Source of the DNA: Saprospiraceae bacterium
Lineage (GTDB): Bacteria; Bacteroidota; Bacteroidia; Chitinophagales; Saprospiraceae
Length of the DNA: 64,000 bases
Reading direction: 5' to 3'
Assembly: GCA_016714985.1 (NCBI GenBank)
Contig: JADKBS010000036.1
Span: 1-64,000, forward strand
A model generated the notes under the pieces. That model was not told where the DNA came from. It searched no databases and saw only the letters and a program-made list of their open reading frames with translations. The position numbers were made by a program, and so were the translations under genes. This document shows, piece after piece, positions 41,638 through 51,500 of the stretch. Numbering within the stretch: the first letter of the stretch is position 1; each line of letters begins with the position of its first letter.

Positions 41638-41660
41638 GTTCTTCACAATAAGTGGGATTA

Positions 41661-44600
41661 TTATAGCCCAGTTCCTTGAATGGTGAATTGATAGTTGCCC
41701 TCGTTGGCATCGTTGTTCTCCACCGTGATGATGGCCTTCTTCAGGCCAAGGGTCTTGGGCCGGAATTCGATGGTGAAAGTCTCGGTGCCGTCGCCCGGTT
41801 TTACCGCAGCTGGAGGCTCAGTCACCACTTTGAATTCCGATGCATGGGGCCCACTGATGGCGATCCTTGGCCTGCCAGTCAGGTTAAGGGCCCGGTCGCC
41901 TTGGTTTTGGATGACGAATCGCTTGATATTGGCCGACCGAGTGGCGATACTGCCGAAATCGGTTCCATTTTCCAAGCTCGCCGTTGTGGCGCCGTTGGCA
42001 ATCAGTGCTTCGGTTTCCCCAAACATGCTCACTTCAGGCCCTGCTCCCACGCCTTGTATATTGAACACGAAAGGGTTCTCATCATCTTCGTCGCTGAGGA
42101 TGGTGACCTTGGCATTGTGAACGCCAGTTTCAAGCGGCAAAAAGGTGATGAACAATGACAAGTCGGCGCTAGCGGCAAGCGTCCCATTTTTAGGCATCAC
42201 AAAATTGGTGATGGAAAATGCAGGGTCTCCCTTGAGCGTAGGCGTTCCGTTCAGGCGCAAGGGGTCAACCCCGATATTTTTTACCATAAAAATACGGGTC
42301 GCCTTCACGCCCGTGCTCACGCCACCAAAGTCAGTGTTGTCGTCGGGATTTGGCGAAGCGTCGAGGTTCAGGATGGCAAGGCCGTTGCCCTGCACGTCGA
42401 GTTCGGGTTTGCGGGTGCCAATTCCTTTAATAGAAAAACTTTGTGGTTTCTCCCCGGCAATGCGCACGGTGGCGCTGAACTCGCCCTCTTTTTTGGGCCT
42501 GAACTCAATGGTAAAAACCTCCGAATTACCGTAGCCCCTGACCTTCGTCCTTGGCTGAACGATGGCCCATGCCTCCAATTTTTCACCCTCCAAGGTCACT
42601 GGCTGGCCGGGAAGGGTGAAATCCACCTCACCCGTGTTTTGAATGGAAAAAATATGCGCAGCCACACTGCCCGTGCCTACTTTTCCAAAGTCGGTATCGT
42701 CCTCCAAAGTGGGCGAATCGTCGGCATTGGCGATGGTGCGTCCCCGGCCCCGAAGCACCAGCCGGGCAGGTGCCGTGCCTGCTGCCTGCTCGGCTTGGAT
42801 GTCGTTTTGGCCTTTGGTCAGCACTGATTTCACAGGGCTGCGCTGCCCCAATTCGCCCGACTCCACATAATGCACCTGTACGGCATAGTTGTAAATGACG
42901 CCGTTCAATGCCTCCATGTCCGTGTAGTCCTGTTGGTTGCTCGGCACGGTGGTCAGCAGTTCGGGGTTGTCGTTGCCGGATGAGCGGTAAATGAGGAACT
43001 CGTATGCTCCTGCTGGTAACTGATTGCCCACGGGCAGCTCGAACTCCCAACTCAATTGCACTGCAGCCAATTCCGGTTCTGACTGCGCCACCCGCAGGTT
43101 TTTCACGGCAGCCGAAGCGGATTGGAACTGCATTTTGATAGCGACCACATTGCTCGTATCGCTCTGGTTGCCCGAATCGTCAAAGGCGATGAGGGCATAT
43201 TGGTAGCTCCAGTCGAGCAGGCAGGCGGAGTCGGCGTAGGCGGTGGTTTCGGCTGCGAGGCTGTCCAACATCGCCCAGCCCGGTGAGTTGGCGACCACTT
43301 CTTTGCGCAGCAAAAGGTACTGTCGGCAGTCCTCGCTGGTGCTTGGTGTCCATTTCAGTTTCACAATGCCGCCATCTTGCTTCGCAAGCTCCATGAACGG
43401 CGGGATGGGGGGCACTTTGTCAGGTCGTTTCAGCGCCAACACCTTGGACGGCAGGCTGCGGTTGGCGGCCCTGTCTTGGGCACTCACCACGAAGTAGGCC
43501 GTTCGGTTGAGGCTTTCGTCCTTCACCTTCCATTCAAAAGCATTGGCCAGCATCGGCTCGGTGTTCAGGATGGAAAACTCGTGGTCGGGGTTGTTGGCGA
43601 AATAGACCCAGTAGCCCGCCACGTCCTTGGAAACGGAGTGTTCCCACACGAGCCAGACCGTCCCATCTTCGTCAATGCGGCCAGCGACCCTTGCGGGCGG
43701 CTCCGGCGACACGAGGTCTGGCACGGTCATGTAGCGGTTGAGCGACAGGGTCTTGTTCCAGTTTTTGTCAATGGATTGCAACCAAATAAAATGCGAGCGG
43801 TCGCCGACCAGCAGGCTGTCTGGCTTCCAGATGAACTCACGGGTGTCCTTGCCGAGGACGGCCAGCGTGTCGAAAGGCCCAGCGTCGTCAGCGCTCAACA
43901 GCAGGTTAAACTGCTTGAAATCTGCGGGTAGCGGCTCCATTTCCCAGCGGATGGTGGCCATGTTGGTGGTGTCGTTGTAATTGGCGAAGATGATGTTCGC
44001 CTGCGGCGGCGGCGTCAGGTCAACGGCCTTGGCCTTCACTTCCTCCCAACTGCTCCACTCGGCGAAGGAGTTGAGGCCCCGGAGGCGGTAGCGGAATTCC
44101 TGGTTGTTCTGCGCCACGGAGTCCCGGTAGCTGAAATTGGGCAATTTCTCGCCGTCCATTTCCATGAAAACCAGTGGCTCGGCAGTGAGCGGCTTCCATG
44201 TTTTGCCTTTGTCGTCGCTGCGCTCCAATTCGTAGGCTGAAAACTGCTGCTCGTTCAGCCCCTTGTCCCAATGGAGATTGATGACCAAATCGCCTGGCTC
44301 GCCCTGCTGGAACTTGACGGGGCCGCCCTCCTGTTTCCGCTCGTTTTTCAAGCTCACATAGCCCTGGCTGAACAGGAAGGGGTTGGCCATCGAGATGACC
44401 GAATAGACGTAGTGTTTGCCCGGCTGCACGTCCTTGTCCACGTAGCGGAAGCCGAGCACATCGGCGGCGGACTTGCTTTTTTCGGCAGCAAACAGCGCCA
44501 TGCCGTGCAGCGTCTCGAAGGCGTCGGCCTGTGCGCTCATCGTGCCTTCGATGGCGATTTCGTTGTACAGTAGGGACACTGCCAGCGTCAGCATACTGTC

Positions 44601-45491
44601 GCTGCCGATTTTGGCGTCGAGGGCAAATGCCTCGGCCTGCGGCATGGGCTTGATGACGCCGAGCGTATCCATGTCCTCGAAAAAGGTATTCACGCCGGGG
44701 TCTTCGTCGCTGACGTGGCGAAGCAGCAAGTAGCCGCTCTCATTTGACGCTTTCCAAAGCCGTGGCACGTTGGGTGCCCAGCGCACTACGATGCTGTCGC
44801 CGTAGGCTTTGCCGATGGCAAACACCTGTGGGAAGTCTTGCAGGGGCGGCTTCGGCAACATATCGGAGAGCGACTTGTCTTCCAGGAACTTGAAAACTGG
44901 CTTGAAGCCGGGTGGGTCGGTGACGGTCTGGGGTTCGCCCGTGGGCAAAATGACGCTGCCGGACTTGAAATCGCTGCGGTCGGTGACGGTGTAGCTATAG
45001 GCTTTTCCCGGCTGCGCTGTACTGTCCACCAGCCCCAGGCCGCAGGCGGCGGCGATGGCGGGGCGGTTCAGCACCTCGTTCATCACGTAGCTCCAGCGCA
45101 TGGCGTCAGGGTCGAGCAGCGACTTGTCGCCGAACTGGAACGAGGCATCGTAGAGCAGCGCCCCGACGGCTTCCATCAACCCGTCCTCCTCGTTTTTTTG
45201 CTGCGCAAACCAGGCACTGTCCCTCGGCACGAGCCGGGCGGACAGCAGGGCACTGGTGCTGGGAATGTCTCGGCCCAGCGAGTCCAGTTCCATCCGGTCC
45301 ACTTGGTAGCCGGGGGCGATGTTCCCTGCCCAAGCAGCGGGCTTGAGTGGGAAGAACGCCAGTTCCACCGCCTTGCCCGTGTAGGTGGCTTGGAGGAAAA
45401 GGCTGTCTTGTGCCGTTGTTGCGCCAGCAAAGGCGAACAGCAAGAAAAGGTTGGCCAGCCTGTATTTAATCATCGCACTTTTCATTTGCAT
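41661..45491 (-). CDS. large secreted protein with fibronectin type III-like and choice-of-anchor D domains
   Basis: 1,276 aa in one intact frame. A signal peptide is present (MIKYRLANLFLLFAFAGATTAQ; starts at 45491, 45485 or 45473 are possible). About 900 residues follow with FN3-like strands (for example PPARVAGRIDEDGTVWLVWEHSVSKDVAGYWVYF near 615 and GGIVKLKWTPSTSEDCRQYLLLRK near 710). Three choice-of-anchor D domains occupy 935-1276, each with the DTDFG/GTDFG motif. No T9SS sorting domain, lipobox or membrane anchor is seen, so attachment to the surface probably depends on partners. It starts 88 bp after the TANFOR-like gene and ends 24 bp before the MopE-repeat gene, consistent with one operon. 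Confidence 0.82.
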   Translation of the reverse strand: MQMKSAMIKYRLANLFLLFAFAGATTAQDSLFLQATYTGKAVELAFFPLKPAAWAGNIAPGYQVDRMELDSLGRDIPSTSALLSARLVPRDSAWFAQQKNEEDGLMEAVGALLYDASFQFGDKSLLDPDAMRWSYVMNEVLNRPAIAAACGLGLVDSTAQPGKAYSYTVTDRSDFKSGSVILPTGEPQTVTDPPGFKPVFKFLEDKSLSDMLPKPPLQDFPQVFAIGKAYGDSIVVRWAPNVPRLWKASNESGYLLLRHVSDEDPGVNTFFEDMDTLGVIKPMPQAEAFALDAKIGSDSMLTLAVSLLYNEIAIEGTMSAQADAFETLHGMALFAAEKSKSAADVLGFRYVDKDVQPGKHYVYSVISMANPFLFSQGYVSLKNERKQEGGPVKFQQGEPGDLVINLHWDKGLNEQQFSAYELERSDDKGKTWKPLTAEPLVFMEMDGEKLPNFSYRDSVAQNNQEFRYRLRGLNSFAEWSSWEEVKAKAVDLTPPPQANIIFANYNDTTNMATIRWEMEPLPADFKQFNLLLSADDAGPFDTLAVLGKDTREFIWKPDSLLVGDRSHFIWLQSIDKNWNKTLSLNRYMTVPDLVSPEPPARVAGRIDEDGTVWLVWEHSVSKDVAGYWVYFANNPDHEFSILNTEPMLANAFEWKVKDESLNRTAYFVVSAQDRAANRSLPSKVLALKRPDKVPPIPPFMELAKQDGGIVKLKWTPSTSEDCRQYLLLRKEVVANSPGWAMLDSLAAETTAYADSACLLDWSYQYALIAFDDSGNQSDTSNVVAIKMQFQSASAAVKNLRVAQSEPELAAVQLSWEFELPVGNQLPAGAYEFLIYRSSGNDNPELLTTVPSNQQDYTDMEALNGVIYNYAVQVHYVESGELGQRSPVKSVLTKGQNDIQAEQAAGTAPARLVLRGRGRTIANADDSPTLEDDTDFGKVGTGSVAAHIFSIQNTGEVDFTLPGQPVTLEGEKLEAWAIVQPRTKVRGYGNSEVFTIEFRPKKEGEFSATVRIAGEKPQSFSIKGIGTRKPELDVQGNGLAILNLDASPNPDDNTDFGGVSTGVKATRIFMVKNIGVDPLRLNGTPTLKGDPAFSITNFVMPKNGTLAASADLSLFITFLPLETGVHNAKVTILSDEDDENPFVFNIQGVGAGPEVSMFGETEALIANGATTASLENGTDFGSIATRSANIKRFVIQNQGDRALNLTGRPRIAISGPHASEFKVVTEPPAAVKPGDGTETFTIEFRPKTLGLKKAIITVENNDANEGNYQFTIQGTGL

Positions 45492-45578
45492 TGTCGGTTA
45501 TTGCGCACCGAAGTTTTGACTTGAACCCATTCTCCTCACCCCCCCCTCTCATAGCAAGCGGGTGACAGGGTTGATATA

Positions 45579-48500
45579 TCATTTACTCCTCCCCCTCAGC
45601 TTGAAGGTGTACAAACGCTTAGCTGGGTCGTCGGCATCCGATACGATGGTCACGGTAGCCTCCGTATAGCGGGCGTTTCCTGTCGCTAAGTGGGTAATGG
45701 TGATGGTCCTTGATTCACCGGGCCACACCCACAATCTTCCGTCATAGATGTCGAAAAGTTTCTTCGTCATACCTGAGTACAAGGTGGTCTCCGAGTCAAA
45801 CCTGATTTCAGAGATTTTCAAAACCCGGCCACCCGTATTCTTGATGACAAAGTCTTTGGAGACATAGCCGCCGCCCGCCGCCCAATCAGTGTTATTTCCA
45901 GTTGAATAAGTAGTGCTCCCATTTGGAATGGGAATGCCGTTGCCCTCCACTTCAATGTTGTTGGACAATGCTTTCAACCGAACCTTGAACTCGTAGTTGG
46001 CCGCATCGCCTGCCGCATTGCTGGTCAGCCTGACCATTGCCTCGTAGGTTTTGCCAAGCTCTGTGGCCTTGAACTTGATGTTCAGTATTTTGGTGGTATT
46101 CGCCTCGATGCTGAACGGCAATGTAGGGGCGATGAAAATGCTCCCATCTTCCCCGATGAACTCCACCTTGGAAATGGTGGTACGCTGGTTGCTCATGTTT
46201 TCAAGGGTGAGCTGGAGGGAATCCAACTTGTTGTATGGCCTTGGGCCTTGTTCAAGGACAACACTCGGTTTATTTTCAACGAGGCTGCTCGGTTGCCAAC
46301 TTTCCTGATTCGCATTCCAGGCTGAGGCATAAACCTTCAAGGACGCATCGGGAATCTTCAACCTCATTCCCCTCACTTTGAAAGTGTACTCCCGTTTACT
46401 GGGCAACGTGGCGTCCGTGCTCACCTTTACGGCAGCCTCTGTGAACTTGGTATCGCCTGTTCGCCAGTGGGTGATTTCGAAATATTGGAAAGCTCCCGGC
46501 TGAATGGTAAAAGTCTGCGGGGTGGTAGTTGGCAAATAGAACAGGGGCGACCCGTTCATTGACTCCCCATTTATGTTGATGCCCGTGATGTTAAGTGGTT
46601 TCGCTCCCGTGTTCTTTATCTTGTATCTATTGGAATACGAGCCAGCATCAAAACTAGATGCACTGAATTCCGTACCGTTTCGGCTGCTAAAAGTGCCGGA
46701 ACTGTCCACAATTATATCATCGTAGTTCGGCTCGGTAATGACGATATCACTGCCCTTGCCCGTTACCCTGACATTAAACTCATAATTGCCTGCATTGCTC
46801 AGGATGCGGGCTACAGCTTCGCAGGTTACGTTGTGCAAGGTCGGTTTGGCGGTGACAGTAAGGGTTGCCGTGCCGTTGGTCGGCAGTTGAATGGGCACTG
46901 CACTGCTGGTAAACACGCTGGCATTCGGCCCAACAAACTCCACTTTTGAAATAGTAATGGCCGTGCTGCCCGTATTGTTAAGCTGGAACTGAACATCCGT
47001 AGCTGTGCCTACCTGTTTCACGCCGATTTCGGTCAGGTTGGTGGACAGCGGCTCTGCATTGGGGTCGTTCGGGACGAGCAGGCTGTTGCCCTTCACGACC
47101 AGGCCCGTGGGCGGAGCGGTGGCTGTCGCCAAAGCACCTGCCCTGCCCTTTACCTTAAAAGTGTACTCCCGTTTGGTTGGGTCGGTGGCATTGGTTTTCA
47201 CCTTGATGGTAGCCTCCGTATCGCGTACGTCCCCTGTACGCTGGTGCTTTATGATTAAATACCTATAACTCCCGCTTGAAGTGATGGTAATCGGCATTGG
47301 GTCAGCGCAACTAAACAAAGGCTGCCCATCCACCACTTCTGAGAGCACGGAGATTTCAGTGATATTGATAGGAAGTATGCCCGTGTTCTTTATCTGATAA
47401 TACTTGCTGATTGTAGCGTCAGGAGAACTCAGGCTGGTGGGTTCAAAATAAGTACCCGAATTGCTTTCAAACACAACTGAGCCATCCTCAATAGTGTAAG
47501 AACCAACGCTGTTTTTGATGGCCAAATCCGCAATATCAGGGCCTTGCCCATAGGACGGCAGCGTACATTTAAAATTGACCTTATATGCAGGCTCATCGGG
47601 GTCGTTGCTGGCAATCGTCAAGGTCACAAAGCGGTCGCCCGCACTGCCCACCGGCTTGAACCAAAGGTGAAACCAAGTCTTGCCATTTGGCCCATCAATC
47701 GTGCTTGCTGCCGGGTCAGTTACCTCAAACTGGGAGGCGTCAGGCCCGCTCAAGGCTATTTTCGGGGCCCCTGTCAGGTTGAGCGGTCCATTGCCTTTGT
47801 TGGCAATGTCAAAGCCTATCCTGGGGGAATTTGAGTGCAATGTCCCCAAGTCGGTAATGTTAGCGGCACTGCTCGCAATTATAGCGTTCGCATTCCCTAT
47901 CAATTTTAGGTCAGGTGCAGTAACAGTGCCCTTCAGATTGAGCACGTAGGGGTTTTCGTCGCTGTCGTTGTTGGCGATGGTCAGCTTTGCAGTGCGTTCG
48001 CCGATTGAGCTGGGGGTGAACCTCACGGTAAAATTCTTGCTGTACGTAGTGCCCGTAGCGATTGGGCTTACTGGCTGCGCAACGATGCTGAAATCCGCTG
48101 CATTCGTGCCGCTGACCTCAATTTTCGGCGTACCCGTCAGGTTGAGCGCCAACCCGCCTGTGTTGGCGATGGTAAACACAATGTCTTTTGTCGAGCCAAC
48201 CGCCACGGTGCCAAAATCGGTCAAAGCATTCGCAACAGTGCCGCTGGCAATCTCCGTTGTGCCTTTCCTTACAGCGATGTCCGGCGTGGCAACGCCCGTA
48301 CCTGCCAAATTAAGCACAAAACTGGCCAAGTCAGGGTCGTTGGTAGGTATCGTCAACTTGGCACTTCTGGCACCGGCCGCTTTTGGCTTATAGGTTATCT
48401 TGAAATAGACGCCAGAGCCGCCCGCTGAAATTGGGAATGGAACCTGCTCAAAGGTGAAGTCAGCGGCATTGGTGCCTGACATTGCCAGTGCCCCATTCAA

Positions 48501-51500
48501 TTGGAGGTCTGTTCCCCCGCCATTTCTAATTACAAAAGTGCGCTCGATGGTGCTGCCCACTTTCACGCTGCCAAAGTTCAGCCCGTTGGTGGCGGTGGCA
48601 GCAGTATTGGATGCAATGGGCACCTCGGCGGGTGAAGTGAACTGATTGCCATAAGCCACCTGGATGTCCGCCGCCTTCTTAAAATTAAGGTAGTCAATGC
48701 TGTTGTCCGTGCCAGCCGTCGCCGTCAGGCGGAGGAGGTGCCTGCCCTGCGTCAGAGTTAAGCTGCCGATGGCTGTTTCAATATAGCCAGCAGGGTTCAG
48801 GGTGATTTCGTTCAGTACGTTTGCCCCATCGGCGCTTAGGCTCAGCTTGCCGCTGCCTTTGGCCTTTAAGTTCACTTCGTAACTTCCGGCATTCGGTACG
48901 TCCACCGTGTACTCGGCCCATTCGCCTTGGACGAGCAGCGCCGACAGGCTGCCGTCGGAAGCCGAGGCCGTGATTTCCACGCCCTCGCCGCTGATGGCGG
49001 TGCGGAACTGCCCGCCATTGTTGGCCTCCTCGGTGTCATGGTAGGAGATGCCCTCGCCGCCTACGTCATATCGTTCAGCCTCCACCGTGCCCGGCACATA
49101 GGCGGCAATATTGCCGTAAGGAGGGTTGTACGTCGTGCCTTTCACTGTGAAATTGTATGCGCCAGCGAGGGGGTCGTTGTGCGTAACTACTACCTTGGCA
49201 CTGCGCTCCCCTTTTGCCGAAGGCTGGAAGCGCAGCTTGAACGAAGCCGTGCCACCCGGTGCGACCTTGCCCGTGGTCGGCGAATCCAGCAGCTTGAAAT
49301 CGCTGACATGGTTGCCTTGCAAACTGAGGGTGTAGTCCAGTACGGCTTCCCCCCTGTTTTTTACCAAAAATGTCTTTGTGATAAAATCGCTGCTTACATT
49401 GGCCGACAGGCCGAAGTCCCTGACAGTGGTACTTGCCGTACCGGGCTGCACGTCCGTTCCGTCTTGCTCCTGCAAGGTTATTTCCGCCGATGGCATGCCC
49501 CATTTTATGTTGAAAACATACAGCCCCGCTGTGGTTTCCAGCCGCACGGTTGCCCGTTTGATGCGGGTTGTGGTCTTAGGCGTCATGGCCACGGTCAGGG
49601 TGGTCGCCCCGCCCGCAGCGATGCTGTCTTGGCCAAAATTTGCCGTAAACTCGGTGGCTTGTAACCCTTCCAGTTTTGCGCTCAGGATGCGCATGGCACC
49701 CGTGCCTACGTTTTCGAGGCGGAACTCCCGGCTTGAGCTGTTCTCAAAATCGGTGAAATTGCTCACCTTGACCAGTGCGTTCCAATCGTTGGCGACTACC
49801 TCCTTGGCTGCGCCGCCCTTCACCACAATCAGTGGCGACACCGGTTTCGCCTTCAGCCTGAACTGGTATTTGATGCCGTTCCGGGCATCGGTTTCCACGG
49901 TGTACAGCGCAGTATGCTCCTCGTTTTCTGGTGCCTCGAACCATACCCAGAAGGTCCAGCTCTGCCCCGGCGACAGCACTTGCCGAGTGAAATTGCCCAC
50001 CGTTTGCTCCGTCGTCGCAAAGCGGAAGCGCCCGTTGTTGGAATATGGCGAGCCGTCAATGGTCAGGTTGGCGTTGCCCGTGTTTTTGAGGGTAAACGCT
50101 TGCTTGCGGGTTTGCCCGGCCAGCACGTTGCCGAAGTCGGTGCCGTTGGTAGCCTGCGGGCTGGCGTTGAAATCGTCGGCGATGGCAGTGCCGCCTTTGC
50201 CCGTGACTTGGGCAATGGGCATCATCGCCGTCGCCGTCGTGCAGAACTCGTAGCGTTGCTGGTTGCCCTCGCAGTTGGTAGTAAGGGTCACGACGGCTGT
50301 TTTCTCCGCAATGTCCGCCAGTTTGTTTGGGTCAAAATAGACGCTGAAAATCTTGGTATCACCCAGCAAAATGGGCGAAAAACTGCTGCTGTCCACCGAA
50401 AACGCCGCAGCGTCCGCCCCGCTGATTTCGATTTTTGAAACCTCCAACTTGCCGCTGCCCGTATTGCTTACCTTAACGAGCTGCTCGGCCAGCACATACA
50501 CTTCGCCAAAGGCGAGGCTGAAACTGGAAGTGGCGGGCGTGGCTTGGTCGGCAATTTCGAGGTTCGTCTCTGTTTTCACGGCGATGCCCGGTGTGGGGCA
50601 GTTGCCTTTCAGCACAAAGCGGTAGAGGCTGCTGCTGCTGCTGTTGCTCGGGATTTCCACGCTCACGTCCCTGTGCTGCCCTCTGGCCGTTGGCTGGTAG
50701 GCAATGGTAAACGGGGCCGAGCCGCCTGGGTTCACTGTTGCCGAAGGCTGACTGACCACCTTGAAATGCCCGGCGTGGCTGCCTTTCAGCACGACCTTCG
50801 TTGCGCCAGCATTTGTCAGGTTGAACGGGGCGGTGCTGTTGTTTTCGATAAAAAATGTGTGCAGCTCCGCGTCACCGAGGCTCACGCTGCCGAAGTCGGT
50901 GCCATCGGTGGTTTGGGCGGTGTTGGCTGGGCTGGTGATGCCCGTAGCTGGGATGCCACCCTTCACGGCCATGTTCGTGCTGTTGACGGGGACGCCGAGT
51001 ACGGTAAAGTTGAACAGCGGTGTGTTAGGGTCGCTGCTTGCGATGGACACGATGGCGCTGCGGGGCGTACTCGCATTGCTCGGCGCTGAAAAACGGATTT
51101 CAAACCTGGTACTGCCACCTGCTGCCACATTGGTTTCGGGCTGCCGGGCAATGGAGAAGTCGCCCATGTTCTCGCCCCCGCTGATGCTCACCGCATTGTC
51201 CGGCAAGCCAAGGCTGCCTGTACCGAGGTTGACGATATCGAACGCAAAATTTTGAGAATAGCCCTTCATCACCGTACCGAGGAAACTGCCGTTCTGGGCC
51301 TCTGGGTTGTTGCTTCCGTTGTAAATATTTGCACCAGTACCACCCTTCACGGTCAGGAGCGGAAGACCCGCCAATGCGTCGCAGGTGGCGCTGCCTGTGA
51401 GTGCGCCGCCACCCGTCCAGTTGGAGGTCGTGCCGTCGAGGGCAAAGCCCAACAACTCGGCGTTGACACCGCCCACCATGTCCCGCATAAACCTGACGTT

